The notes: generated from the letters alone by a model not told the origin. A DNA stretch of 64,000 nt from Gonatopus flavifemur (GCA_018340375.1 JAFFJZ010000052.1:930001-994000), one strand, 5' to 3'. Positions 21,240 through 32,720 are shown, numbered from the stretch's first letter. Numbers and translations: made by a program.

Positions 21240-21560
21240 CCAGCGCGTGACCAGAAAAGAAGCCAGTGTCTGCTACTCAGATGACAAGAAAAGGTCACGA
21301 AGATGTCATGCCAGTGCCCAGACACTGGCATCCAGTCTTTTCGTGCAGTTACATCAAAAAAAGTGTTTACCAACTCAGATGGATCCCAGTGTCAGCTACT
21401 TGAATGGCAAGAGAGGAACTACTGGAAAGAAATGGGTGTCATTCCAGCGCGTGACGCTGCAATCCAGATTTATTTTCAAAGTCAAGTCTTCTGGATCCCA
21501 GTGTCAGCTACTTGGATGACAAGAAAAGGCTACTTGAATAACAAGAGAGGAAGTACTGGT
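21240..21560. repeat. Wolbachia-style palindromic repeats
   Basis: GTCATGCCAGTGCCCAGACACTGGCATCCAG, two copies of TGGATCCCAGTGTCAGCTACTTG, and GTCATTCCAGCGCGTGACGCTGCAATCCAG. This is the same family as the other gaps. The last part is read into by the 3' end of the UbiH-type gene on the minus strand. Confidence 0.65.
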
Positions 21561-22765
21561 ATGACATTTTTGGTGGAACACACATAACTGTACAAACATT
21601 GTGATACAACAGTAGTGTACATAAATCCCATAGCGTAGCAAATGGAGCGTTTTTCAAGAAAATCTGAATTTTCCACTACCATTAAACCAAATGCTCTAGC
21701 GCAGAATATTCTGTTGGAAAATATCCTATTTAGTCCATCAGTTGCAAGTGCCATAGTAAAATTATCAAAGTATCTGTCACGTGAAATTTTCTTCAATAGA
21801 TAATTACTGCCAACATCAATGCCAGACGCTTTTGCAGTAGTTATTTGTCTAATAACACTCTCTACATCTCTCATTCCAAGATCAAGTCCTTGACCTGCAA
21901 CTGGATGGATTGAATGTGCTGCATCGCCAATAAGCGAAATTCTGCTTTTATGCCGCTTTCTTGCAAAAGTAAAACTCAAAGGGTAAGATCTTCTTTCACC
22001 CTCTAATTCAATTTTTCCCAAATAAGAACCAAATCTTTTCTTGAGTTCTATGATAAACTCCTCTTCAGATGAGGTCATTAGCATTTTTGAGATTTCAAAC
22101 TTTTCTGTCCAAACTATTGAAGAAGTATAGCCACCCTTCATTGGCAAAATTGCAAATGGACCACCAGGAAAAAACCGCTCTACAGCTAAGTTTTGGTGAT
22201 GTAATTCAAGTTTTACATTAAATACCATGCTATTTTGTTTATAACCAAATTTTATCATTGGTATAGAAAACAACTCTGGCAACTTAGAGTTTTCACCTTC
22301 AGCACAGATAAATAGCGATGATATCAATTTTTGATCATTATCAAGAGTAACTTTCACGTATCCTTCGTCACAAGAAATTGTTTTATAGGAACGTAGAGAA
22401 TATATATTGAGTTCATGCAAAAAATTATTATTGATTGCATTCCATATAATAGCGCTCTTGATTACATAACCCATTGGTTCTTCACCAACCATTTTATGAT
22501 CATAAGGCACAGTAAATGGGCTATTTCCATTCAATATGCATATATCAAGTATTGGTTCAGCTTCATCCTCTAAGAACTCCCAAATCCCAAATTTTTCCAG
22601 TATTATTTTCGACCCTTGAGAAATGGCAAATGCTCGATTGTCATCAACTGTACGTGGCAAACTACTTTTTTCAATTACGGCTACAGATACAGGATCATCA
22701 CTAAGGCCAATAGCAGTAATGAGACCAATCAGCCCACCACCTGAAATGATTACATCGTAACTCAT
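21530..22765 (-). CDS. UbiH/UbiF/Coq6-family FAD-dependent monooxygenase, intact frame
   Basis: These enzymes hydroxylate the ubiquinone ring at the inner face of the membrane. The 411-aa frame starts MSYDVIISGGGLIGLITAIGL (GxGxxG, FAD ADP-binding). RAFAISQGSKIILEKFGIWE is the family's DxRAxxL-type region. SRISLIGDAAHSIHPVAGQG is the GD motif that binds FAD and NADPH, followed by LDLGMRDV. The last ~30 residues (SYVCSTKNVIPVLPLLLFK) are translated from the palindromic repeat, so the native stop has probably been lost. Apart from that it is undamaged, unlike most neighbours. UbiH versus UbiF/UbiL cannot be decided from motifs. Confidence 0.8.
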   Translation of the reverse strand: MSYDVIISGGGLIGLITAIGLSDDPVSVAVIEKSSLPRTVDDNRAFAISQGSKIILEKFGIWEFLEDEAEPILDICILNGNSPFTVPYDHKMVGEEPMGYVIKSAIIWNAINNNFLHELNIYSLRSYKTISCDEGYVKVTLDNDQKLISSLFICAEGENSKLPELFSIPMIKFGYKQNSMVFNVKLELHHQNLAVERFFPGGPFAILPMKGGYTSSIVWTEKFEISKMLMTSSEEEFIIELKKRFGSYLGKIELEGERRSYPLSFTFARKRHKSRISLIGDAAHSIHPVAGQGLDLGMRDVESVIRQITTAKASGIDVGSNYLLKKISRDRYFDNFTMALATDGLNRIFSNRIFCARAFGLMVVENSDFLEKRSICYAMGFMYTTVVSQCLYSYVCSTKNVIPVLPLLLFK

Positions 22766-22923
22766 TTTATTTACCTAAAATCATATTTTATTCGTTTTGA
22801 CAATAGTTTGAACAAACTTTGTAGATGCTAGACTTCTTATTACTACCTTAGTATACCTCAGATTAGCAACAAAATATTACTTATTTTGTTCTAAAGATTT
22901 TATTTTGTTAAAGGAAATAATTG

Positions 22924-23565
22924 ATGACTACAAATTGTAAAGAAGAATTATCAAATTGCATTTCTAGGTACAGAGAAGAACTCGCAAGAAACAAAGCAGC
23001 GATTAAACAAACTATAACTCACGATAAAATCAATATAAGTGATTACTTTTACCAAGATGATAAAATCTGCAACGAAGAAATATTCAATGTAGAAGGCGAG
23101 TGTCGAGATATAAAATACGGTAATCCAGGTAAATCAGAATATATGTATAATGAGTGGAAGCAAAAAATTGAAAAACCTCATGCTAAAGATTCGCTAAAAA
23201 TGTTACAAAAGGAAGTAAAAGATAAAATATTATAGAGTTTTGAGGATTATAAAAAGTATCATGGAAATGCTACTGAAGCCATAAAAAGAGAATTAGATAA
23301 AGATTCAAAATTAAAGGCAATACTCAGAGAAAAGCAACAACCAGCAACTGATGAAACTAGAGCATATTATGACGTTATACTAGGTTTATATGAAAATGGA
23401 GACATGAGCTCTCAATTAAAGTGCAGCGATCTTGATTGCTTTGATAGAACAATAGAGGATAATCTATCTCAAAAAAAATCTGAGTCAACTAATATGGAGA
23501 ATAACTTTTCGAATCATATACAAAGCATCTTTCAACATATTCAAGTTGAAGATAGTATTTTATAG
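22924..23565 (+). pseudogene. Hypothetical Wolbachia protein, single TAG
   Basis: ATG 22924, with AAAGGAAA upstream, opens a charged, helix-rich protein (CKEELSNCISRYREELARNKAA...). It is interrupted by TAG at 23233-23235 and continues in the same phase (SFEDYKKYHGNATEAIKRELDKD ... FQHIQVEDSIL) to TAG at 23563-23565. The original was about 213 residues. No known domain, signal or membrane segment. Function unknown. Confidence 0.5.
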
Positions 23566-23599
23566 AGAAGTGAGATTATGTTATTTTTCAAAAAGAAAT

Positions 23600-23930
23600 T
23601 TCTTAAGTGGTAGACTGTTTTTTACAGCTACAGCTGAGGTCTGTTCAGATGTACGTGAAACCAGTGCTTCTTTTCTTGTCATCCGAGTAGCTGACACTGG
23701 TTCCTCCACGACAGTTTCATCCCAGTAGCCCCTTTAGTGTCATTCAAGTAGCACCTGCAGTGTCATCCCAGTACTTGATACTGGGATCCAGGAAACTGAC
23801 CAGGCAATAAGAACTGGATTCCAGTGTCAAGCACTGGAATGACAAGAAAGGCAACACCGAAAACAAATGGGTTTCATCCGAGTAACTGACACTGGCATGA
23901 CACCTTTTTGCTTCAACATTTGCAAATTAG
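23600..23930. repeat. Wolbachia-style palindromic repeats
   Basis: TCATCCGAGTAGCTGACACTGG, GTCATCCCAGTACTTGATACTGGGATCCAGG and TGGATTCCAGTGTCAAGCACTGGAATGACA. An imperfect pair TCTGTTCAGATG (23640) / CATCTGAACAGATTATG (23937) frames the cluster. Confidence 0.65.
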
Positions 23931-24538
23931 CTATTCATCTGAACAGATTATGTTTAAACAAACTTTATAGACTACATACGAAGGATCTAACATATTTAGC
24001 AATGTCTTCATAAATCCCTACTAAATCCTCACTCAAGATTAAAGGATCTCCACAATCAGAAGCGCTACATATTTCTGAATTCAGGGGAATTCTGCCTGAG
24101 AGTTTGATTCCTAGCTCTTCAGACAATTTTTTCGCACCATCTTTCCCAAATATGTATATTTTTTAATTGTCTCGTACAAAATAGCTCATATTCTCCACAA
24201 TGCCGATAATTGGCACGCTGAGCTTTGTGAACATATTATAAATTTTTCGTACATCAACTAAAGCAAGTTCCTGTGGAGTTCAAACTATTATAGCTCCAGT
24301 TAAACTAAAATTCTCCATCAGACTTCGATGTACATCGCCGGTTCCAGGTGGTGTATCAATGATTGAATATTCTATATTTGACCACTTTGTCCCCATCAGG
24401 AGATTATAAAGTACTTTTGTGATCATAGGTCCACGCCATATTGCTGCGCGGCCCTTATCAATAAAATAGCCAATCGAAATAGTATAGAGGCCATACTTTT
24501 CTATAGGCATTGCTTTTCCACTCTGTATTTCAGGTTTT

Positions 24539-27500
24539 CCTCCCCGTGGGATGATTGCGGGTCTTCCAGGGGGATATTCTTGATACCTGTCCTTGATATC
24601 CTTTTTATCCATCCTTGGTAGTATCTGCTTCCTTTACGTGGTGGGGAGGATGAGTATCTCAGATTTGGGTCTCTTTTTCGGGTGGAATGAACTACTCGAG
24701 AGGGAGAATACAAACTGAGGGAAACTAAATCATCCCAACGCCAGGAACATCGGCAGAAACGGAGGGAAAGCAAGGGGAAACTACCTTCCTTGACATCTTC
24801 CAATATTCCCGAGGAAATGAAATCTTTTCTCCAAACCTGGAATTTTGTATTTTGATTTATTGAAAAAAAAGCAACAACAACAACATGATGGCGTCCTCTC
24901 GGGTAAAATATTCCGGAGGTAAAATGGCCTCCTGTTCAGATCTCCGGGTGGAGGCTGCTCGAGAGAACCTCATCAAACAAGATGGAAAACCAAAGAACAT
25001 AGGGAAGAAAGAGAACATTCTTCGAGTCGGAGCGTGGAATGTTAGATCACTGAGACAAACAGGAAAATTAGAAAATTTGAAACTGGAAATGAAGAGGTTG
25101 GGTATCGATGTGATAGGAATTAGTGAAATGAGATGGCCGCAAGAAGGGGATTTCTGGAGTGGGGATTATAGAATCATTCACACAGGATCAACGCATGGTC
25201 AAGCAGGTGTGGGAATTATAATGCATAAGGGGGTAGGGAATAGGATAGAAAATTATTTGCAACATAGCGAACGCGTAATGAGGGTCAGAGTTAGAACAAA
25301 ACCGGTAGACACTGTTATAGTCCAAGTATACATGCCCACGTCTGCATACTCAGAAGATGATATCGGAAAAACTTACGATGAAATAGAAAAAGTGATAGAA
25401 TATGTGAAGGGAGAAGAAAATTTAATGATCATAGGCGACTGGAATGCGGTAGTAGGGCAAGGAGAAGAGGCCAACATAATAGGAGATTTTGCGTTAGGAA
25501 AAAGATATGAAAGAGGAAAACGTTTGATCGAATTCTGTGAGAGTCATGAAATGGTTATTACCAACACATTATTCAGAAATCATCCAAGAAGAATCTATAC
25601 TTGGAAAATGCCAGGAGATACAGCAAGATATCAAATTGATTACATATTAGTAAAACAAAGATTTAGAAACCAAGTGAAAAGCTGTAAGACTTATCCAGGC
25701 GCGGATATAGATAGTGATCACAATATGTTGCTGATGAAATGTTCTCTGAAATCCAAAGCTCTGAAGAAGAAAAGGAAAATGCAAAAAAGATGGAATTTGA
25801 AGAATCTCAAACAAGGAAAAACACAGGAGGCATTCAGAGTGATGTTGGACGAAAAATCGGAGGATCGACAAGAGAAAGACTTGGAAATAGAAAGTAAATG
25901 GACAAATAAGAAGGGGAACATAGAGCAATGTGCAGATGGAATTTTGAAGAACGATGGGATAGAGCCTAAGAAACCATGGATAACAGAAGAAATTCTCGAT
26001 TTGATCAATGAAAGGAGGAAATACACGAATAAGAATAGTGAACAAGATCAGTAGACATACAAGGCACTGAGGAATAAAATAATCAGAGAATCAAGGAAAG
26101 CCAAAGCACAATGGTTGGAGGGGAAATGTCAAGATATAGAAGTAAGATTACATTCAGGGAAAATTGATGCGGCATATAGGATTGTTTGGACAAATTTGTA
26201 GAGATTTTTTGGACAAATGGAATCTAGAAGCAGTGAGATTAAAAATTCTCTAGGAAGACAATTGATAAGAACGGAGGAAAGAATAGAACAATGGATTAAT
26301 CATTTAGAAGATCTGTATAAAGGAAGAGATAATATGGGATTCTTAGAGAGGGAGAAAGATGTCGATGAAGAAGAATTGGGAGATTCAATTTTGAGATCAG
26401 AATTCGACAGGGCTTTGAAAGAATTGTAAAATAATAAAGCGCTAGGAATAGATGGCATCAGTGCGGACCTTATCAAAGCCTCCAGTCAGAGAACTCGTGA
26501 CGCACTGTTTGAATTGGTCAGAGATATGTACGAAATAGGCGAAGTACCGAAAGATTTCCAGAAGAATGAAATTGTCGCCATTCCAAAAAAACAAGGAGCA
26601 GACAAATGCGAGAACTACAGAACGATTAGTTTAACTCCACATGCCTCGAAAATACTGACAAAAATCATATACAGGAGAATAGAGAATAAAATAGAGAGTA
26701 GATTAGCAGAAGATCAGTTCGGTTTTAGGAAAAATAGGGGAACGCGAGAAGCGATATTAGCACTGAGAACAGTAGTAGAGTGTATTCTGGAGTTGAAAAA
26801 GTCTGTGTATATAGGTTTTGTAGATATACAAAAAGCATCCGATAATGTTGATTGGGAGAAGATGTTTACGATTTTGAAAAAGGTAGGGATTAATTTCAGG
26901 GATAGGAGGATAATATATAAATTATATAAGAATCAAACCGCAATAATAGAAATAGAAGGTCAGAAAGGAGAAGCACAAATTAGAAGAGGGGTGAGACAAG
27001 GATGCTCACTATCGCCACTGATTTTCAATTTGTATATAGAAGAAGCGATGAACGAAGTGAAGGAGCGAGTGCAATTGAAATTACAGGTTCAAGGTGAGAA
27101 TGTAAGCATGTTGAGATTTGCTGATGACATAGCTATATCAGCTACGAGTGGTGCTGAGTTAGAAAATACTCTCAACACTATGAAAAAAATATTACTAGAC
27201 AAATATTGTATGAATATAAATGAGGACAAAACAAAATTCATGATTTGTACAACAGCGAAAACATCAAGAAGAACGAAAATCAAAATAGATGCAGAGACAA
27301 TTCAGCAAGTCAAAGAATTTAAATATCTAGGGAGCATAATTACAGAAAACGGTAAAAGCGAAAGAGATATAAAAGCAAAAATAGCACAAGGGAAACAGGC
27401 TTTCCACCAAAAGAAACAGTTACTATGTTCAAAGAATATTAGCTTAGCAGTAAGGGAGAAATTCTTGGAGAGTTACGTTTGAAGCACAGCATTATATGGT

Positions 27501-27903
27501 TGCGAAACTTGGACAATTGGAAAAACGGACCAACGAAGACTTGAAGCTTTTGAAATGTGGTGTTATAGAAAGATGCTTAGAATAAAGTGGATAGAGAAAG
27601 TGAGAAATGAAGAAGTACTTGAGAAGGTCAATGAAAAAAGAAGTTTCTTGAGACAGGTCGTGAAAAGGAGAAGTAATCTGATAGGACACACATTAAGGCA
27701 TGATAGCTTATTGAAAACAATATTGGAAGGAAAAATGAACGGTAAAACTCGAAGAGGTAGACCTAGATTGAGTTACATGAAGCAAATTATACAAGATAAG
27801 GGTTGCCGTAGATATGCAGAAATCAAGCGGTTAGCGGATAATAGACAGGGTTGGAGGATTTCATCAAACCAGTCATAAGACTGATTACTTCATGATGATC
27901 ATG
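24539..27903 (+). mobile_element. Near-full-length RTE-type non-LTR retrotransposon inside mrp, 12-bp TSD
   Basis: ATTTCAGGTTTT at 24527-24538 and 27904-27915 brackets a 3,365-bp insert, about the full length of RTE elements. It ends in a short ATG/ATC microsatellite-like tail (CATGATGATCATG) rather than poly(A), as RTE elements do. The 5' end has ~345 bp of leader before the ORF. The insertion is in the opposite orientation to mrp. It proves that this Wolbachia-derived stretch lies in a eukaryotic chromosome. Confidence 0.85.
24885..27878 (+). pseudogene. RTE-type endonuclease/reverse transcriptase ORF with four in-frame stops
   Basis: One frame of 998 codons runs the whole length. Its stops are TAG 26052-26054, TAG 26199-26201, TAA 26427-26429 and TGA 27480-27482. 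The N-terminal APE-type endonuclease shows LRVGAWNVRSLRQTGKLENL, ISEMRWPQEG, MIIGDWNAVVG and the terminal SDHNMLL. The reverse transcriptase shows CENYRTISLTPHASKILTKI, DQFGFRKNRGTREAIL, FVDIQKASDNVDWEKM (usual KAFD), RRGVRQGCSLSPLIFNLYIE, LRFADDIAI and EFKYLGSIIT. A C-terminal segment (ALYGCETWTIGK, RRGRPRLSYMK) follows. The catalytic ADD is intact. Decay is by substitutions only. Confidence 0.85.
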
Positions 27904-28431
27904 ATTTCAGGTTTTGATTTTTCAGTACCAAGCATTTTAGGAATCGAAGGACCATATATATCTGCATCAACTAGCGCAACTTTATGCTTTAATTTTGCGA
28001 GTGAAAGAGCAAGATTTAGTGCAATTGTAGATTCACCAACATCTCCTTTACCAGAAGCAACAACAATTATATTTTTGACTCCTTCGATATGAAGTTTAGC
28101 TTTTTGCTGCCTAGCTTGTTTTTGCCCAGTAGAGACTACAGTAACCTTCCCTACTCCCGGTATCGCCTTAACAGCTTGCTCACAATTTCTTTTTAACTCT
28201 TCATTCTCTTCAGTAACTTCAAGCGCGAAACCAACATCTCCGCCCTTAATAACAATTGAGGACACTGTGCCAATATTCTTATCATCTTTTTTCTCTATGA
28301 CTTTTTTGAGCTCTCCCTTACAATTTCTTCATTAATCACTTCGCATTTTTTCCAGAACATATTAGAAAATTTCTTCTATCAGTGTATACTAACGTAAACT
28401 GCACTTACTTTGAAATGATGTTGGAAGAAAT

Positions 28432-29197
28432 ATGTTGAATTGCCAAAACTTAACACAAGAACAACAAAATTTGTATTTCCAGCTAAAAAAGCCCATACGG
28501 AATGGAACAAGCATCAGTAATATGTTGGAATCAGTTTCAAAAAATGATTCACTAAAAGTTCTTACAACAGGATATACTACACGATTTCACAAAAGGTGGG
28601 GGACACACTTTAACACTACTCAGCTTGGCTATATATAGAGATAATAATGAATGTGTTAACTCCATTTTAACATACTCTCAAAATAACGGTATACTACAAG
28701 AGATTCTTACTGCTGAAAATACTATAAACTATAAAGGCGGTTGGACGTACACCTTAACATCGCTTGGCTTTGCTATACATTACAATAAGAAAAGATATAT
28801 TGATACTGTTCCAACAAAGGCCCAGGAAAATGGTATACTACAAGATATTGTTGCTGCTAGAGATATTGTACAGCTTCCACGTGTCCAGAATATATATGCT
28901 TCAACACCACTTAGTCTTGCTATACATCGAGGTTATAACGCATGTATCAGTTCTATTTTAGAAATGGCTTAAAATAATAATATGCTGCAAGGCGTTTTTA
29001 TTGTTGAGAATATTTCACAGCTTTCAGATGGTCTGATGCATATTTCAACACCACTTAGCTTTGCTATATATGAAAACAATGAGGAATGTTTTAACTACAT
29101 TCCAACAATGATTCGAAATAATGTTGTATCACAAGATATTCTTTGTTACGTCAAAACTATTGGGAATTTCAGTTTCTTCGCAACTCACGGTAGCTAA
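28432..29197 (+). pseudogene. Wolbachia ankyrin-repeat protein, broken
   Basis: The start MLNCQNLTQEQQNLYF is followed, after a shift near 28620, by units of about 50 residues. Each contains a TPLSLAIHRGYNACISSILE-like or TSLGFAIHYNKKRYIDTV helix-turn-helix, a divergent ankyrin repeat, then NGILQDIVAARD. TAA at 28970-28972 is in phase with the following part (28982-29197), where another TPLSFAIYENNEECFNYI unit stands. Ankyrin proteins are abundant in Wolbachia and often thought to act on the host. This copy is truncated by at least two lesions and marks the right end of the recognisable Wolbachia tract. Confidence 0.6.
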
Positions 29198-29649
29198 AGG
29201 AAAGCATCGAATCATCTAGTCCGATGTTCCCTTAATTACCCCACTTGAGCTAGAATAGGATCTAGACAAGGACTGGAGAAAGGATATCGATACAAAAATA
29301 CTGAATGTTTGTGCTGGAATGTATACAATTTATAGTCTAATTTTAATGTTGTACAATTGTTGTGTATGAAAAGAGTTGAGTGTATTGTGTTATTTTCATG
29401 TAATTCTCTTTGTAAAATTAAAGATAATGGAGTGTAAATTTTCTTTCATGATAGAAGTTTATAGATTCCAGGAATTCAATAATTGTTCCTTCTGAGGGTT
29501 TTCCAGTAAGAATTGAAAAACGAATTGAAAAAGGAATCGAAGAAGGAAAGGGAAGGAAATATCTAATCGAAAAGAAAATCATATTTGATTAGTTGAATTT
29601 TTTTGAGATCGGAGTCCGGGCTCGCAAAGCTCTGATTTTGTTTTCAATA
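29198..29649. other. No feature seen; likely end of Wolbachia DNA and start of host DNA
   Basis: Composition changes after the ankyrin remnant. No frame, repeat or RNA gene is evident before the mariner terminus. The exact junction cannot be placed without a reference genome. Confidence 0.4.
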
Positions 29650-29651
29650 TA

Positions 29652-30972
29652 CGAGGTGTGTTCAAAAAGTAAGGTGACTTTGTATTTTTAAGAAAAAATA
29701 TTTATTTATTTATCAATATACATGTTGTCCCCTTCAAAGTAATCCCCTCAGATACAATACACTTATGCCAACGGTTTTTCCAATCCTCGAAGCACTTCTC
29801 ATAAGCACTTTTCGGTATAGCCTTGAGCTCTTCCAGCGATGCAGTCTTTGACTCTTCAATCGTTGCAAATCTCCGTCCTTTCATAGGTCTCTTTAGTTTT
29901 GGGAACAAGAAAAAGTCACATGGAGCCAAATCCGGTGAATATGGTGGCTGAGGCATGATTGTGGTGTTGTTTTTGGCCAAAAAATCTCTCACAAGCAAAG
30001 ATGAGTGAGCAGGGGCATTATCGTGATGCAAAAGCCATGAATTATTTTTCCACAATTCTGGACGTTTTCTTCGTATTGCTTCTCGCAAACGGCGCATAAC
30101 TTCGAGATAATACTGTTTATTGACCGTACGACCATATGGTAAGAACTCCTGATGCACCACGCCATGGTAATCGAAGAAAACAGTGAGCAAAACTTTGACA
30201 TTTGATCGAACTTGGCGTGCTTTTTTCGGTCTTGGCTCATCTGGGGTCTTCCATTGGGACGATTGGACTTTGGTTTCGACATCATAACCATATACCCATG
30301 ATTCGTCACCAGTTATGACCCTTTTGAGTGAATCTGGGTCGTCGTTGACGTCATTCAACAGTCCTTGAGTGATGGTCATGCGACGGTTCTTTTGGTCAAA
30401 ATTTAGCAATTTCGGAACAAACTTCGCTGACACACGTCTCATGCCCAAAACGTTAGAAAAAATTTCATGGCACGAGCCAAGCGATAAACCAACATCCTCA
30501 GCAACTTCTCTGATAGTGATTCGACGATTTTCCAAAACAATTTTCTTCACTGCTTGAACGTTTTCATCAGTTGTTCACGTGCTTGGGCGTCCAGAGCGAG
30601 GCTCGTCATTGGCATCTCCCCGGCCATCTTGGAAGAGTTTGTACCACTTGTAAACATTTTTTTCACTCAGAACAATTTCACCGTATGCTACTGTCAACAT
30701 TTCAAGTGTTTCGGAGCACTTTATTTTATTTTTCACACAAAATTTGATGCAAATCCTTTGATCCATATTTTTCGATAGCAAGAAATCGCCGAGCACGCAA
30801 AACACTTATAACCTTTACGCCTCTCACAACCAAACAAAAAATGCTATACACTTGAAACTTGGTACAGATGTTCGGGAAGAGTGTGCCAACATAACAAAAC
30901 AAGAAAATCGATAATCGAAAGTACGTTGCCCGCGAAATTTGGAAAGTCACCTCACTTTTTGAACACACCTCG
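29652..30972 (-). mobile_element. mariner transposon (1,321 bp), TA target duplication
   Basis: Inverted termini CGAGGTGTGTTCAAAAAGTA and AACACACCTCG (with CACTTTTTG internal to it) are bracketed by TA at 29650-29651 and 30973-30974. Length is typical for mariner. It carries a transposase on the minus strand. Confidence 0.9.
29702..30766 (-). pseudogene. mariner transposase, DD34D intact, one nonsense codon
   Basis: The ATG at 30764-30766 begins MDQRICIKFCVKNKIKCSE; a paired helix-turn-helix and GRPST linker follow. TGA at 30575-30577 lies within that linker; the rest is one frame to 29702 (354 codons). The catalytic triad is complete: VITGDESWVYGYD, LLHHDNAPAH and YSPDLAPCDFFLFP, with exactly 34 residues between the second and third Asp. 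The element is therefore one substitution away from an intact frame and is young. The subfamily is not assigned. Confidence 0.9.
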
Positions 30973-30974
30973 TA

Positions 30975-32620
30975 TCTTTCCACAACAACAAAAAAGAATA
31001 ATCAAAGAATATCGATTCCATATGATGGAACAAACCCACTTACTTTTGATGAATTGTTGAGATGAACTCCTAGCAGGATTGTAGGGGCACTGAATTTACA
31101 CTGATTCCAACTATTCAGAACTCTAACTTTAATTTGAAACTTTTACTAAAAATTGAACGAATGTCTTGAACTTCATATTTTCTAATTGAAAATTGCACAG
31201 ATACTTGAAACTTTCCACTAGTGATAGAACCTTTCTGTAAAAATGATCAAACGAGAGTGAATTGTTGATGCATTTTTGCTCAATTCTCAGCTCGGTTTTT
31301 TGGTAGTGAGAGAGAAATTTGAGTGGTAGGGAAATGTGGGCGGGAACAACAGAATTTTAGAAGGAAAAGATGGGATTCAGATAGGTTGAAGAAGCATGGA
31401 TTCGTGCATTACCTGAGGGTAGGCCTGTCCTTGAGAAGGAAATTCTCCATTTTCTTCAATTAGGACTTCCCACTTACCCTTTCTATGAGCATAATGCCTA
31501 ATTTATGCTCTCTTCTCAATTTTCATATATATCTCTTTCTATATGTACAATTTGAAAGAATTCTTATTTTTAGTTTAAAATCGAATATGAATTAGAAAAT
31601 TTGATATTTATTAATGATTACCTATATTATTCACTAAAAGGACATTTGCAAATGATGATTCTCCATTTAAATTATTATAAAAGAATTCCAACATTTATAT
31701 TCAGTTTACCTACTTTCAACTCACCAAAACTTACCATTTCAAAGATGTAAAACTCTCATTATTTCAAATAATGCTCTATTCTGGTTTGAACTCAGAATTT
31801 TGCATTATATAAATGCTAGATTGGGCCAGCATCGGCAGCCAATCTTCAATTTCAAAACCAAGGGTTAGATTGGTGTTGAAATTGGAATTCCCATGTGTGT
31901 TAACACAGTCAAGGCTGAATTTAACCAGGACTGATGGAGTTCAGCAACCGATACTTCGCCAACCCTGGACCAACCTTGGCCCAATGAGGAATATTGGGAC
32001 TTTTTAATTGTAAAAGATAAACAAATCGAATTTTTTTCATATTTTCAACAGTGAATTTATTGAGAAATTCTAAAACAGAGTTGGCGACACGATTCTTCGC
32101 TCTAATCCTCTGCTGTCTATGTTTTCAATGAGTTTCTCATTGCAGGGTAGTTTGGAACGTGCTCCTATTCGAAGAAGGAAGCAATAAAAGATAAAGAAAG
32201 GAGTCTCTGGTTTCCCAGATTTACTTGTCCCTTTTAAATATGGTGGAAACATAACGGGAACACAAGTTGTCCTCAACTTGTGTTTTGAAGGAAGATTTCT
32301 TTTTCTCTATAATTAGAGTGTACAGGAATCTTCTTTTACCGTATGCGTATATTTCCTAGAATGAATTTGTCGATAGGGCAACAGGTTTCTGTTTTACCCT
32401 TATAGACAAATCATCCATAGAAATTCAACAAAAGGGAAAGATAGAGAGAGCAAATAGGGAAGAGAAAGAGAAAAGGAACAGAATTTGGAGGAAATTTACG
32501 TTCTCGTCACACCTCCCCCCTTTTTTTGACAAAATCTCGTAGGCAATTTGGCAAAATATCAGAGATCGGCATTGATAGTTGTGGTAAGATGAATTTGACA
32601 AATTATTCTAATGATTGAAT
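30975..32620. other. Host non-coding DNA; a weak ~165-bp inverted repeat at 31821-31985
   Basis: AT-rich DNA without a convincing gene. TTGGGCCAGCATCGG near 31821 and CCAACCTTGGCCCAA near 31970 form an imperfect palindrome, perhaps a small MITE. The sequence TCACACCTCCCCCCTTTTTTT near 32508 is only a homopolymer-rich patch. Confidence 0.35.
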
Positions 32621-32624
32621 TGAT

Positions 32625-32720
32625 AAAAATAATAATAATCATAATAATCATAAGAATAATAATAATAATAAAAATAATAGTAATAGTAAGAATGTTCAAA
32701 TGATCATAATAATAATGGTG
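32625..32720. repeat. AAT/ATA microsatellite
   Basis: Imperfect AATAATAATAATCATAAT units with interruptions. Confidence 0.8.

Larger units (their letters stand above)
23965..28332 (-). pseudogene. mrp: Mrp/ApbC-type P-loop Fe-S carrier ATPase, split by a retrotransposon
   Basis: Mrp (Nbp35/ApbC) proteins load Fe-S clusters onto apoproteins. The upstream part (about 28332-27904) holds a DUF59-like N-terminus ([18 protein letters not shown]) and the deviant Walker region [20 protein letters not shown]. The family has GKGGVGKS, so both the third Gly and the essential Lys are replaced (Asp, Glu). After KSKPEI the gene stops at the retrotransposon and resumes at 24538 with QSGKAMPIEKYGLYTISIGYF, AAIWRGPM, SIIDTPPGTGDVHRSLMEN, a TGA at 24280-24282, an ENMSYF motif and a second stop near 24165. 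It ends at 23965. ATTTCAGGTTTT flanks the insertion on both sides. Confidence 0.85.

Noticed and set aside
25647..26045. Minus-strand frames within the RTE element
   Set aside because: Shadows of the endonuclease/RT frame, without motifs.
7678..29197. Reading the tract as a live Wolbachia genome
   Set aside because: Eukaryotic elements with target duplications sit inside its genes and almost every gene carries lesions. Only a nuclear insert explains this.
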